Origin: Neptuniibacter caesariensis
Lineage (GTDB): Bacteria; Pseudomonadota; Gammaproteobacteria; Pseudomonadales; Balneatricaceae
Assembly (NCBI RefSeq): GCF_000153345.1
Contig: NZ_CH724127.1
Coordinates: forward strand, 239,761-303,760
Length of the DNA stretch: 64,000 nt
Reading direction: 5' to 3'
The notes beneath the pieces were generated by a model, which had not been told where the DNA came from, did not search any database, and saw only the letters and a program-made list of their open reading frames with translations. This document shows, one piece after another, positions 19,088 to 30,200 of this stretch. The translations under genes were made by a program, and so were the position numbers. The number at the start of each line of letters is the position of its first letter. Position 1 is the stretch's first letter.

Positions 19088-19198
19088 GCTGGTTTGATTC
19101 CTTTCATAGTTTACATGGCGGAATTTGCCGGATCTTTGTCATTGCTGACATAAGTGAATCAAGAGATACTCTGAAGTAACCGACTTTGGAGTAACTTT

Positions 19199-20173
19199 GT
19201 GAAGACTGTTGCTGTTTACGCCCATCCTGACTGCCAGATCCTTGATGTTACGGGGCCTTTGCAGGTGTTTGCTTCGGCGAATACTGCTTTGGCGCGTGAT
19301 GCTTACGAGATCCTGATTCTGGGCCCGCATAAGGATACACCGGTACGGACCAATTCCGGTATGCGGCTATTACCTGATTACGGCTATGACGAAGCACCCG
19401 AGCTGGATACCCTATTGATTGCCGGTGGTCGGGGTATTTCGGAACAATTGAAAAATGATGTTCTACTCGCCTGGCTTAAAGCACAAGAGCGAAATGTACG
19501 ACGTTTAGGTTCAGTCTGTAGTGGCGCTTTTTTACTGGCCGAAGCCGGGCTGCTTAAGGGAAAGAAAGTAGCGACCCATTGGCGCTGTAGCCAGTTACTT
19601 GCCAAAGAGTACGATGGGCTGGAAGTAGATGACGATGCGATCTGGATTAAGCAGGGCCATCTCTTTACTTCAGCGGGTGTTACTTCAGGTATCGACTTGG
19701 CACTGGCTTTGGTGGAAGAGGATTACGGGCACCGCATCGCCATGGAAGTCGCCAGGGAGCTGGTGGTATTTATGAAGCGTCCAGGAGGGCAGTCACAATA
19801 CAGTATCCAGCTTCAGGCGCAGGAAAAAGCCACAGGTGCCGTTGCCAAAGTAGTCGCTTATATAGAAATGAATTTGGCAAATGACCTGAGCTTGGCACGG
19901 TTATGCGAGGTAGGTTGTATCAGTGAAAGGCACCTCTTTCGTCTTTTCAAAAACATCTTTGACCTTTCTCCCGCAGCCTATGTTGAGAACTGTCGACTGA
20001 ACCTTGCTCAGCAACTGGTGGTAGAAGGGCAATTAAACTTACAAAACATCGCTGAAAGGTCAGGGTTTTATACTGCGGATAACTTAAGGCGTGTTTTTGT
20101 TCGTCGTTTAGGGATCAATCCCAGTGAATATAAACGACGTTTTGGTAGTAGTATTCAGGAGTCTTCATTATGA
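19199..20173 (+). CDS. GlxA family AraC-type transcriptional regulator
   Basis: This 324-residue regulator has an N-terminal DJ-1/PfpI-like domain (about 1-190) with GSVCSGAFLLAEAGLL at the nucleophile elbow and LDTLLIAGGRG. The C-terminal AraC helix-turn-helix domain (about 215-315) contains ISERHLFRLFKNIFDLSPAAYVEN and a second helix pair (IAERSGFYTADNLRRVF). Such GlxA-type proteins sense small metabolites, for example in choline/carnitine or arginine metabolism. The start is GTG with TTGGAG upstream. It overlaps the MFS gene by four bases, so it probably controls this three-gene unit. Confidence 0.87.
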   Translation: MKTVAVYAHPDCQILDVTGPLQVFASANTALARDAYEILILGPHKDTPVRTNSGMRLLPDYGYDEAPELDTLLIAGGRGISEQLKNDVLLAWLKAQERNVRRLGSVCSGAFLLAEAGLLKGKKVATHWRCSQLLAKEYDGLEVDDDAIWIKQGHLFTSAGVTSGIDLALALVEEDYGHRIAMEVARELVVFMKRPGGQSQYSIQLQAQEKATGAVAKVVAYIEMNLANDLSLARLCEVGCISERHLFRLFKNIFDLSPAAYVENCRLNLAQQLVVEGQLNLQNIAERSGFYTADNLRRVFVRRLGINPSEYKRRFGSSIQESSL

Positions 20174-21339
20174 GCAGGAATGTTTTTCTTCTTTCTGGAT
20201 GTCAGGCATTGCTGACTACTGGGAATATTCTCTTAGTATCAGTAGTGGCTTTGATTGGCCAGAGTCTGTCAGCAGACCCCGCCCTGACGACGTTTCCAGT
20301 GGCCACACAGTTTATTGGATTGATGCTGGCAACAATACCTGCTTCACTCATCATGCGCAGAATTGGGCGTAAGAACGGTTTTTATCTTGGTAACTCGGTA
20401 GGAATTCTTGGCGCAATCGTGTGCATTCAGGCCTTAAATTGGCAACAGTTTTATCTGTTTTCTTTTGGTACTTTCTTGTTAGGGATTGGAATTGGCTTCG
20501 GAACTTTATACCGTTTTGCTGCTGTAGAAGTTTGTCCGGAAGAGCAGCGTAGCAAAGCAATCTCTTTTGTGATGGCAGGTGGTGTCATCGCTGCGGTAAT
20601 CGGCCCTCAACTGGCAATTATTAGTCAGGATATACTCGGCGAAGCTGAGTTTATGGGGGCATTTTTCGGCCTGTTGATTCTCTATACTATTGCACTTGTC
20701 ATGTTGTTCTTTACGCATATCCCTCACGCAGGTGCAGACGTAGATGGAGAGCAGCGGCCTCTGTTAAGCATTCTCGCCCAGCCGAAGTTTATTGTAGCGG
20801 CGATTGTCGGCATGGTGAGCTATGTAGTCATGAATCTGTTGATGACCGCGACACCGCTTGCAATGGCTCGTTGTGGGTTTAGCTTTTCTCAGGCTGCACA
20901 TGTGATTGAATGGCACGTCTTAGGTATGTTCGTACCTTCGTTCTTTACCGGTAGCCTGATCAGCCGCTTTGGGCTTAATCGGGTAATGTATGCTGGCTCG
21001 TTGTTTATGCTGGGCTGTATTGGCATCAACTTGATGGGCGTATCAGAGTGGCACTTCTGGACCGCACTACTATTCTTGGGAATAGGCTGGAACTTTATGT
21101 TTATCAGCGCTACCCAGTTGGTCACAACTGCGTATCGACCTGCTGAGAAGGCTAAATCTCAGGCTGCAAATGAGTTTATTGTATTTAGCATGGTGACGGT
21201 TTCGGCGCTGTCATCGGGCTGGATGGAAGCTGCGTTGGGGTGGCAAGCGATGAACTGGATTGTATTGCCGCTGATTATTTGGGCAATCGGGGTGATCTAC
21301 TTTGTTGGTGCTAAAGAGCAGTTGAAGCAAGCGGCGTAA
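20170..21339 (+). CDS. MFS transporter
   Basis: This 389-residue carrier has 12 predicted hydrophobic helices and the loop 2-3 motif (LIMRRIGRKNGFYLGN) of the major facilitator superfamily. A second conserved segment, GIGIGFGTLYRFAAVEVCPEEQRSKAISFVMAGG, corresponds to helices 4 and 5. Substrate is unknown. Its ATG overlaps the stop of the GlxA-type regulator (ATGA), and the amidotransferase-like gene starts 13 bases after its stop, so the three are co-transcribed. Confidence 0.88.
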   Translation: MSRNVFLLSGCQALLTTGNILLVSVVALIGQSLSADPALTTFPVATQFIGLMLATIPASLIMRRIGRKNGFYLGNSVGILGAIVCIQALNWQQFYLFSFGTFLLGIGIGFGTLYRFAAVEVCPEEQRSKAISFVMAGGVIAAVIGPQLAIISQDILGEAEFMGAFFGLLILYTIALVMLFFTHIPHAGADVDGEQRPLLSILAQPKFIVAAIVGMVSYVVMNLLMTATPLAMARCGFSFSQAAHVIEWHVLGMFVPSFFTGSLISRFGLNRVMYAGSLFMLGCIGINLMGVSEWHFWTALLFLGIGWNFMFISATQLVTTAYRPAEKAKSQAANEFIVFSMVTVSALSSGWMEAALGWQAMNWIVLPLIIWAIGVIYFVGAKEQLKQAA

Positions 21340-21352
21340 ATAGGAAGGGTAG

Positions 21353-22135
21353 ATGGTCCCTAAGTTCTTAACGGTATATAGCGAATTACCGGTCCAGATT
21401 GAGATGGATATGGAGCGTTCTCCTCTAGCTGTTGGAGTGGCCAGCATCTGTGATTCAAATGTGCACAGGCATACAGCTCAGGATTCTGCGTCAATATCTC
21501 AGCTTATTAATACTACGCCTTTTTCAGGCCAGAATGCTCAGGTCCTGGGGCTTGCGTTTTATATGGATGAAATGCCCCTTGAAGCTGGTGATATCCAGCC
21601 TTATTTTCGGCCTCAAAGAGGGCTACCTTGTTTGTTCTCTATGAATGGTGAAGTGCCGGGTATCGAGGATAATGAGCGATATCCTATAGGGGACCAATGG
21701 CCACTTAGTTGTATGCCGCAGGAACGGGCTTTCTGTTTATTACAGGAACGAATTCGCAAGCTTTGGAGTGAAGGCTGGCCAGATCCTGAGATGCGTCTGG
21801 CGCTTGTGTCTGATTATGCAGGAAGATTAAACCGGCTTAGTTCGCATAGTTTTATTCACTGGGACGGTGAAATGCTTTTTGCTTACTCTGCAACTGAAAC
21901 AGAGCACGAGCCAATCGCCTTTATTGAGTATGAGGAAAGGGTCACAGAGCTGAAAGGTGAGGTTTGTTTGAAAATAGGTGCAGATGAACCATGTAGAAGA
22001 TTAGTGATAGGCAGTCAGTCGCTATTACCTGCGGAAGCTCAAGTGATTGGTCTGGGTTCAACTTTATGTTTTCGTCAGGGGGAACTCGTTGAGCGTTGTG
22101 ATCCGGTTGATTTCTGGACTGGATTAGAGGAGTAA
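21353..22135 (+). CDS. Degenerate class II glutamine amidotransferase-like protein
   Basis: I see no strong named family in this 260-residue protein, but its middle aligns by eye with the intact class II amidotransferase encoded at 51661-52428. RGLPCLFSMNGEVPG (about residues 92-106) matches the WTFAHNGQL region, PQERAFCLLQERI matches [14 protein letters not shown], and HSFIHWDGEMLFAYS matches [15 protein letters not shown]. The catalytic Cys2 is missing: the protein starts MVPKFL, and the HNG motif is changed to MNG. It should therefore not hydrolyse glutamine. It ends a likely operon with a GlxA-type regulator and an MFS carrier. The family assignment is an inference. Confidence 0.6.
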   Translation: MVPKFLTVYSELPVQIEMDMERSPLAVGVASICDSNVHRHTAQDSASISQLINTTPFSGQNAQVLGLAFYMDEMPLEAGDIQPYFRPQRGLPCLFSMNGEVPGIEDNERYPIGDQWPLSCMPQERAFCLLQERIRKLWSEGWPDPEMRLALVSDYAGRLNRLSSHSFIHWDGEMLFAYSATETEHEPIAFIEYEERVTELKGEVCLKIGADEPCRRLVIGSQSLLPAEAQVIGLGSTLCFRQGELVERCDPVDFWTGLEE

Positions 22136-22331
22136 ACCGGGCAATTAGTCTAACTTTACAGTTTGTTTGATTTGGATTTATGAATTTTCCTTCATTTACT
22201 CGTAAAGTCGTCTACTTTTAAAGTAATAATCGTTAGTTGTGCTGATGTTTGGGATTTCCTAATGCACTCTTGTTACTGATTATTTTGTTTGAAATTTACA
22301 TAGACGATCAGTTGTGGATGTTGACCTATAC

Positions 22332-23336
22332 ATGGAATCTAAAGTCGTACCGCTCTCTCTGGAACCAAAGATGAAAATCTCCGAAACAGTCGATCAGGCG
22401 ATGCTGATGCAGATGTTTGACAGAATTGCATTGCCTACCTTTGTTTTGGATAAAGACCATACCGTTATTCACTGGAATTCCGCACTGGAAGCGCTTAGTG
22501 GTTTTAATCGAGCTGATATGATTGGAACCCGTGATCACTGGAAGCCTTTCTACTCAAGTAATCGTCCTTGTCTTGCGGACCTTATTCTACAAGGCGGTAA
22601 AGATCAGGATGTGAAGCACTATTACACCAATAAATGTACCCGATCTGAACTGATTGAAGATGCTTATGAAGGTGAGGATTATTTCCCGGATTGTGGTGAG
22701 GAGGGAGCTTGGTTGCACTTCACTGCTGCCGGAATATACAGCTCATCAGGAGAGATGATTGGTGCGATTGAAACTCTGGAGAATATCAGTGCACGGAAGA
22801 AGGCAGAATTTGAGTTACTTGAGCGAGAAAGGGTTTATAAAGAACTAAGTATCACGGACAGCCTGACGGGCCTGCATAACTCAAGGCATTTCTATAACCA
22901 GCTTGAAGATGCTCTTGAAACAGCTCGACGTTATCACCATCCATTCACCCTCTGTTTCTTTGATCTGGATGATTTTAAAAAGCTCAATGACAACCATGGT
23001 CACCTGACAGGAGACAAGGTTTTGGAAACTTTTGGTACCCTGGTTCGATCTTCGTTGCGTACCCTGGATAGTGGTTATCGATATGGTGGCGAGGAGTTTG
23101 CTATTTTACTGCCTTCAACCGATGTGGAGGGCGCATCAGTTGTTGCGGAACGCGTCCGTGAAAGCCTGCAGAATTATCAGTTTGTTCTGGAAGGTGGCGA
23201 AAAATTGCAGGCCAGTGTGAGTATAGGAATCACAAGTTTCAAAAACGGTGATAATGTTCAGGCACTGATGCACAGAGCAGATTCGGCGCTTTATGAAGCA
23301 AAGCGTAAGGGGAAAAATTGCGTGGTTTCAATTTAG
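22332..23336 (+). CDS. PAS-GGDEF diguanylate cyclase
   Basis: This protein of about 334 residues has a PAS sensor domain (about 20-160; FDRIALPTFVLDKDHTVIHWN) and a C-terminal GGDEF domain with active site RYGGEEFAILLP. An RTLD (RxxD) sits five residues before GGEEF, which fits the allosteric inhibitory site. It makes cyclic di-GMP from two GTP. It has no membrane span, so the PAS signal is cytoplasmic. The PAS insert contains several cysteines (CTRSE, DCGEE). The frame is open to a GTG at 22314; ATG 22332 is my choice, but neither has a clear RBS. Confidence 0.9.
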   Translation: MESKVVPLSLEPKMKISETVDQAMLMQMFDRIALPTFVLDKDHTVIHWNSALEALSGFNRADMIGTRDHWKPFYSSNRPCLADLILQGGKDQDVKHYYTNKCTRSELIEDAYEGEDYFPDCGEEGAWLHFTAAGIYSSSGEMIGAIETLENISARKKAEFELLERERVYKELSITDSLTGLHNSRHFYNQLEDALETARRYHHPFTLCFFDLDDFKKLNDNHGHLTGDKVLETFGTLVRSSLRTLDSGYRYGGEEFAILLPSTDVEGASVVAERVRESLQNYQFVLEGGEKLQASVSIGITSFKNGDNVQALMHRADSALYEAKRKGKNCVVSI

Positions 23337-23423
23337 CCTTTATTGGCATCAGTGTTTATGTCGATTAGTCTTTAAACCTACCTTACTCTATGTAATGATC
23401 TGCCCTCAACTTTGAGGATAGAT

Positions 23424-23657
23424 ATGAAAAGTTTTCTTTTTTCTACTGATAATGACCGTGGTGGTGTAATTCTCTGTGATATCGACACACTTCCTGAAGC
23501 GGTTGAATACCTGAAGCAGCGTTTTAAAGGTGTTGTTCGTGTAGAGCAAGGAAGAGATTATTGGTCCGAAGAGGAAGGTTTTGGCAGTTTACCCGTGCCA
23601 GATGAGATCCCTGGCGATCAAGCGGGTCAAGCCGGTTCCGCTGATCTAGCCCGCTAA
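23424..23657 (+). CDS. Small hypothetical protein (77 aa)
   Basis: This small acidic protein has GAGGATAG just before its ATG. It has a compact alpha/beta-like N-terminus (SFLFSTDNDRGGVILCDIDTL) and a flexible acidic C-terminal tail rich in Pro, Gly and Ala. I do not recognise a family. Its stop lies three bases from the stop of an opposing small gene. Confidence 0.55.
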   Translation: MKSFLFSTDNDRGGVILCDIDTLPEAVEYLKQRFKGVVRVEQGRDYWSEEEGFGSLPVPDEIPGDQAGQAGSADLAR

Positions 23658-23660
23658 TGC

Positions 23661-23831
23661 TCATGCAACTTCCAGTTCAATCTGTGTTTTAAGTGCTTCG
23701 ATCTCTTTTAGCCTTAAGGTGTAATCCTGTTGTTCTTGTTCATTCGAGCGAATGGGTAACTTGAATTTCAGCTCGGCCTCAGTGAATTCGTCTTCAACTC
23801 GTATTACTTCGATGCATTGGATAGGGTACAT
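23661..23831 (-). CDS. Small hypothetical protein (56 aa)
   Basis: The frame is open from 23960, but the ATG at 23831 has GTGAGG upstream at good spacing, giving a 56-residue charged protein (MYPIQCIEVIRVEDEF...). Its C-terminal half is likely helical (LRLKEIEALKTQIELEV). No family is recognised. The gene lies between the diguanylate cyclase and recC, convergent with another small gene. Confidence 0.5.
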   Translation of the reverse strand: MYPIQCIEVIRVEDEFTEAELKFKLPIRSNEQEQQDYTLRLKEIEALKTQIELEVA

Positions 23832-23994
23832 ACTTAGCCTCACTTGGCGAGTCGTTTTAAATGGAACGCCTATTCTATAAATCGATGTTGCATCCTTGTT
23901 ACAGCGAGAAATTATTTTTCTGACAAAAAAGATCGACTTCAGTAAAGTAGAGTTTCTCACCCGACAAATTAATCAATACTGAATCAAGGCACGG

Positions 23995-26900
23995 ATGTTT
24001 CAGGTATATCATTCAAACTCTCTATTGGTGCTGAAGGACCTGCTTACTGAACTGATACGCAGAGATCCGATTTCAGATCCTTTTGTTGCAGAACAGATTC
24101 TTGTTCAGAGTCCGGGAATGGCTCAGTGGCTGAAACTTGAGCTTGCAGATAAGTCGGGCATAGCCGCTTCGATTGATTTTCCTCTTCCTGCCTCTTTTCT
24201 TTGGAAGCATTTTTCTGAGGTTCTTCCTGATGTACCCGAGCGGTCGGCATATAACAAAGAGGCGATGAGTTGGAAGTTGATGGCTGTGCTACCGGCTATG
24301 CTAAAGCAACCTGTTTTTTCCGCTTTACAACAATACCTTGCCGACGATGATGATCGATTCCGCCTGTATCAGTTGTGCAACAAAATTGCCGATATTTACG
24401 ATCAGTATCTGGTTTATCGCCCAGACTGGATAGAGGACTGGGAGCAGGGTGGAGATATAGCCGCTGCACGCCACCCCTGGCAGCCCGTGTTGTGGAGGGA
24501 GTTGAAGTCTTATACGGAAGACCTTCAGCAATCTCATTGGCATCGTGCAAATATGTTCAGTGCCTTTGTTGATGGACTCAAAAATCCATCGGCGGCAGAG
24601 AAGTTACCTCGTCGTCTTTTTGTCTTTGGAATCTCAGCATTGCCGCAAAACTATGTCCATGCGCTTCAGGCATTGGGGAAGCGTATCGATGTCCACCTAA
24701 TGGTGATGAACCCTTGCCGCTACTATTGGGGGGATATACTTGATCAGTCGCAGATTGCCCGGCTCAATCGGCGTTGGTTTAGTAAACCGGATCTGGATTT
24801 TTCAGATTATGCAGAAGGCAACCCGCTGTTGGCTTCAATGGGTAAATTAGGTCGTGACTATCTGTACCAGTTGCAAGACAACGCTCTGGATGAGATAGAT
24901 GCCTACGCTGATCCTGAACGCGGCTCTCTGTTGAGTGCGATCCAACAGGATATTCTGGATCTGGAAAACCCGACCCGCTTGCCTGAACAGATAGATAATA
25001 GTCACGGCAAGCATCGGCTTGATCGTGAAGATCGTTCCATCGAGCTGCATAGCTGTCATAGTGCGCTTCGTGAGATCGAAGTGCTTCATGATCAGTTGCT
25101 GGACATGTTCGAGAAGAATCCACTCTTAAAACCGCGCGATGTGATTGTCATGATGCCAGATGTGGCTGCTTATGCACCCTACATTGAGGCAGTCTTTGCA
25201 AATGCCCCAGCAGAGCGGTACATACCCTATTCAATTTCTGACCGAAGCAATCGTCAGGAAAACCCATTATTGCTCAGTTTTGAAAAGATCCTCAAACTTA
25301 ATAGCTCCCGTTTTACGGTATCAGATGTTTTAGAGTTGTTAGAGGTACCCGCGGTGATGCGCCGGGTGGGTCTGGATGAAAAAAGTTTTCAGAAACTACG
25401 CTTCTGGGTAGATCAGGTAAATATCCGCTGGGGGATGGATTCTGAGCAACGTTCTATATGGGAACTGCCTCTTTTTGAGCAAAATAGCTGGCGCTTTGGT
25501 ATTAAGCGTATGCTGGTGGGTTACGCACTGGGGGAAGGGAGTGAATATTGGCAAGGTGTAGCTCCCTATACCGAGATAGAAGGACTTGAATCTGAGCTGT
25601 TAGGGAAATTAGCCGGTTTTATAGATCTGCTCGATGAAACAAGGCTTCACTTTACTCAGGATCATGAATTCAGTACCTGGATCGAAGTGATTAACCAGAT
25701 TCTGGAAAATTATTTTACTGCGGATGAGCAGGATGAGATTAGCCTGAATACTATCCGTAAAACTTTGCAGGGCCTTCAGGAACAGTTGAAAGATGCCAAT
25801 TACTCCCAGGCCTTGTCGCCTTCCGTTATTGCCCATTACCTGATCGATGGAATCAATCAGCAACGCTCAAGCCAGCGTTTTATGGTCGGTTCGGTTAACT
25901 TTTGTACCTTAATGCCAATGCGTTCAATTCCATTCAGCGTTGTCTGCCTATTAGGAATGAATGATGGTACGTACCCACGATCGATTCCGCCTGTAGGATT
26001 CGATTTGATGACAGATTATCCACGGCGTGGTGATCGTTCTCGACGAGATGATGACCGCTACCTGTTTATGGAGGCACTGTTATCAGCGCAAGAAAAGCTT
26101 TATATCAGTTACATCGGCCGCTCGATCAGAGATAACAATGAAAAGATTCCTTCTGTACTGGTCAGTGAACTGCTTGATTATGCTGAGCAGGGGTATGTAC
26201 TGGAGGGGGATGAGGAGCTAAGTTGTAGTAACAGTGGTGAAAAATTACGTGCGCACATAAAAACTCAACACCCTTTGGTGGCTTTTAGTCCTGAATATTT
26301 TAAGTCTGCCGGGGACTACTTCAGTTTTGCTTCAGAGTGGTTGCCTGCTGCCCAGGCGGAAAGTCGTGCCGCTGAGGTGTTTTTAACCGAAGACCTTACC
26401 TCAGAAGCGCTTCCAGAGTTAGAACTAAAGCAATTAATAAGCTTTCTGCGCGACCCCTGCCGCAGCTTCTTTAATAACCGTTTAAAGGTTTATTTCGGTA
26501 ACTCAGAGATAGAGGCTCAGGATGAAGAACCCTTTTCTCTCGACAACCTCTCTTCATACCTGCTGAAACAACGCTACTTGCAATCTGCTCTACAAGACAG
26601 GGATCTGGAACGCCTGGATAAGGCGATTCTAGCTGAAGGCCGCCTTCCATTAGCGCGAGCGGGTGAACTTAACTTGAACAAGCTACGCCATGATTCTCTG
26701 GAGTTGGCAGAGAAGCTAAAACCCTTATCTGAGGGTACTCCACAGAGGATAGAGATTAATCTCAGCATAGGTGAAGTTAAGCTTCAGGGGTGGTTGGATA
26801 GCTGCTATCCGGATCACTTGTTGCGTTATCGTCCGGCCCAGGTGAACGCGCGCGACCGTCTTTCTACTTGGGTAGAACATCTGGCGTTGTGCGCAAGCAA

Positions 26901-27273
26901 TCAAGCCTGTCGGAATACGGTCTACCGAGGCTTGTCGGGTAAAGTTTTTTATAAAGCCGTGCCCGCTGAGAAAGCGACCGAACTATTAGCGGATCTGATT
27001 CGCTTTTATCAACAGGGGCAAACGGCGCCACAAGCATTTGATGCTGGATCGGCGCATAAGTACTTTGAACAGCAGGCTAAAGATCCGGACAAAGTGATGT
27101 CGGCATTGGAAAACCAGTTCTACGGATCTGCTTACAGCAATGGATTGCAAGATAATCCTTACCTACGTAGAGCTTTCTCTGACTTTGAGCCATTTGTAAC
27201 TCAGTTTATACCGCTGGCGGAACGGATCTACGAGCCTTTATTGAGCTGTGTTGAGGAGGGCAAAGATGACTAA
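23995..27273 (+). CDS. recC: Exodeoxyribonuclease V subunit gamma (RecC)
   Basis: At 1092 residues this is the usual RecC length. The N-terminus (QVYHSNSLLVLKDLL, then VQSPGMAQWLKLELA) and the VFGISALP and FGFDLMTDYPRRGDRSRRDDDRY-like segments are typical. RecC has an inactive helicase fold and recognises Chi, splitting the strands for RecB and RecD. It is the first gene of recC-recB-recD, overlapping recB by eight bases, so the three subunits are made from one coupled transcript. Confidence 0.95.
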   Translation: MFQVYHSNSLLVLKDLLTELIRRDPISDPFVAEQILVQSPGMAQWLKLELADKSGIAASIDFPLPASFLWKHFSEVLPDVPERSAYNKEAMSWKLMAVLPAMLKQPVFSALQQYLADDDDRFRLYQLCNKIADIYDQYLVYRPDWIEDWEQGGDIAAARHPWQPVLWRELKSYTEDLQQSHWHRANMFSAFVDGLKNPSAAEKLPRRLFVFGISALPQNYVHALQALGKRIDVHLMVMNPCRYYWGDILDQSQIARLNRRWFSKPDLDFSDYAEGNPLLASMGKLGRDYLYQLQDNALDEIDAYADPERGSLLSAIQQDILDLENPTRLPEQIDNSHGKHRLDREDRSIELHSCHSALREIEVLHDQLLDMFEKNPLLKPRDVIVMMPDVAAYAPYIEAVFANAPAERYIPYSISDRSNRQENPLLLSFEKILKLNSSRFTVSDVLELLEVPAVMRRVGLDEKSFQKLRFWVDQVNIRWGMDSEQRSIWELPLFEQNSWRFGIKRMLVGYALGEGSEYWQGVAPYTEIEGLESELLGKLAGFIDLLDETRLHFTQDHEFSTWIEVINQILENYFTADEQDEISLNTIRKTLQGLQEQLKDANYSQALSPSVIAHYLIDGINQQRSSQRFMVGSVNFCTLMPMRSIPFSVVCLLGMNDGTYPRSIPPVGFDLMTDYPRRGDRSRRDDDRYLFMEALLSAQEKLYISYIGRSIRDNNEKIPSVLVSELLDYAEQGYVLEGDEELSCSNSGEKLRAHIKTQHPLVAFSPEYFKSAGDYFSFASEWLPAAQAESRAAEVFLTEDLTSEALPELELKQLISFLRDPCRSFFNNRLKVYFGNSEIEAQDEEPFSLDNLSSYLLKQRYLQSALQDRDLERLDKAILAEGRLPLARAGELNLNKLRHDSLELAEKLKPLSEGTPQRIEINLSIGEVKLQGWLDSCYPDHLLRYRPAQVNARDRLSTWVEHLALCASNQACRNTVYRGLSGKVFYKAVPAEKATELLADLIRFYQQGQTAPQAFDAGSAHKYFEQQAKDPDKVMSALENQFYGSAYSNGLQDNPYLRRAFSDFEPFVTQFIPLAERIYEPLLSCVEEGKDD

Positions 27274-30200
27274 AGTACATGCCCTGGATCCGCTCACTTT
27301 TCCTTTGGTCGGACAGCAACTAATCGAAGCCAGTGCCGGAACGGGCAAGACCTACACTATTACAGCGTTGTATCTAAGGCTGTTGTTAGGGCTAGGCCAG
27401 GTGGGTGATAAACCCCTGGGGCCGGATCAAATTCTGGTAGTAACATTTACTGAAGCCGCCACGGAGGAGCTGCGGGATCGAATCAGACAGCGTATTGTTG
27501 ATGCTCGAAATAGTTTCCTAACCGATCAGGTATCTGATCCCTTCCTTGCCGCGTTGAAAGCTCAGGTTAATGATATCGCTCAGGCTGTTAAGTTGTTAGA
27601 CCAGGCGATCCGGCAGATGGATGAAGCGGCTATTTTCACTATCCATGGTTTTTGCCAACGCATGCTGAAACGGCATGCTTTTGAGAGTGGATCCCTGTTT
27701 GATACAGAGCTTACACAGGATGATCAAAGTCTGGTTCGTAGTGCCGTACTAGATTATTGGCGCAACAATATCTATCCAATGCAAGGCGCTGTTGCAGATC
27801 TTGTCTTTAACCACTGTTGGCAGTCCCCGGAACAGTTGATTATGGACCTGCGGGGGTTAATTGGTAGACAGATTCGCCTTGAACCTGATCTATCCAGGGT
27901 GAATCTTCAGGAAGCCTATGATGAGTGGATTGAAACACTTAATAATTTTAAGCAAGCTTGGCTTGCAAACAGCGATGACCTTCAGTCTTTAATTCAAGCT
28001 TCGGATGTGAATAAACGGAGTTACACTAAAGCTAGCCTGCCAAAGTGGTTGGCGCAAATAGACCAATATGCTGCGTCTGAGCAGTTAGAGCCGGGCAAAA
28101 CCTTAAAGGGTATTCTGCAGCGCTTTACTCAGTCTGTTTTGATTGAAAAAACCACTAAGGGGGCCGCCCCTGAACATCCACTTTTTGTTCAGATAGATGA
28201 TCTGTTAGCTTCCTCTGTTCCTGTGAGAGAAATCTTACTGACCAGTGCTCTCAAAGAGGTTGAAACACGTTTAGCGCGAACAAAAGCTGAGTATCAACTG
28301 CAAACCTTTGATGACCTATTAACCGGATTCAGCGCAGCATTGAGCGTTGATCAAACGGGTTTGCTGGTGAGTGCGGTTCGGGAGCAGTTTCCAGTAGCGC
28401 TAATTGATGAGTTTCAGGATACTGACCCTCTTCAGTATGGGATTTTCTCACACTTGTACTCGGATCCATTCAATTCTGCATTGGTCATGATCGGAGATCC
28501 TAAACAGGCAATTTATGCATTCCGCGGTGCGGATATCTTTACCTATATTCAGGCGCGCCGATCAGTCAGCGAAACTTATACGCTAGATACAAACTGGCGA
28601 TCGACGTCCGGTATGGTTGATGCGGTCAATAAATTGTTTCAGTTTGCGGACTCCGCATTTATCTACGATGAAGATATCCCGTTTACCCCAGTAAAAGCAG
28701 CGGGTAAATCAGCTAAGAAATTAACGATTCAACAGCATGAACCCGCGGCATTAAATATCTGGCACTTAGAGAGCGAAGAACCGCTTAATAAAGTGCAGTA
28801 TTTATCTGCTTTTGCTCAGTCTACCGCTTCAGAAATTGACCGGTTGCTGAGTGGTGATGCCTCTATAGGCGACCGATCTGTTGAAGGCTCCGATATTGCG
28901 GTACTGGTCCGTGACCGCTTTGAAGCGGAGGAGATAAGGCGGGCTCTAGCCGTTTATGAGCACCCCTGTGTTTATCTGAGTAATCAGGATTCAGTTTTTA
29001 ATTCCCAGGAAGCACTCGAGTTATCTTTGATTCTGGCAGCAGTCGAGCAGCCACAAAATGAGAGAGCACTTAAAGCGGCTTTAGCCACGGAGATACTCTT
29101 ACAGAACGTACAGCAGCTGGACCAGCTCAACTACGATGAGAATGCCTGGGAGGGCGTTGTTGCGGAGTTTACTGAATATCAAGAGATCTGGCTTAAACTT
29201 GGGGTACTACCCTGTCTAAGCCGGATGCTGCATCAGCGTAACCTTTCTGCTCGCTTGCTAGAACAGATGGGTGGGGAACGTCGACTGACAAATTTGTTAC
29301 ACCTGGCGGAGCTACTGCAACAGGCAAGTAGTGAGGTTGAGGGAACATCGGGTCTTATTCGCTGGTTCAATGAACAGATAGCTAATCCTTCTGGGGCCAG
29401 TGACGACAAAATTCTGCGCCTGGAAAGCGAAAGGAATCTGGTAACGATCGTTACGATTCACAAATCTAAGGGGTTAGAATACCCCATCGTTTTTCTGCCG
29501 TTTATCGCTAACTTTCGGGAGCAGAAAACGGCTTTCTATCATGATGATGAGGGAACTGCTGTATTAGATCTTTCTTCGGGGGAAGGGGCGCTGGAAGAAG
29601 CCGATAAGGAGCGGTTAGCCGAGGAGTTACGTCTGCTATATGTTGCGCTTACCCGCTCGGTTTACCGCTGCTATCTGGGGCTTGCGGATATACGTCTTGG
29701 AAACAGCAAAAAATCCCGCTTGAGTGACAGCGCGATAGGTTATCTGTTACTGCAAAACGGGGATAACCTGGATGAGGCCCTATCGCAATTAAGTCAGGTT
29801 TCTGATGCCATTCAGATCTGCTCGCCACCGGATCATGGTGCACAAAAGGACATGTTTGCTTTTGTTGATGAACCTGAAATGGAAGCATTATCCGTGCGGG
29901 AATTCTCTGGGAAAATTGATCGTAGCTGGAGAGTAAGTAGTTACTCTGCTTTGAGCAGACATTCTGCAGAGCATCTTCCTGTATTACCGGGCCTGGACCT
30001 CGAAGTGGTTGAAGAGTCAGGAGAGGAACAGGTCGGTGATGATGGCATGACTATTTTTAACTTTCCGAAGGGTGCCAATGCAGGGACCTTCCTTCACTCA
30101 GTCTTTGAGGAGATCGATTTTTATACTTATCTGCATAACCCTGAATGCAGAATCGAGTATCAGGCACAGATCTCCGAGCAGCTCATCCTGGCAGGTTATG

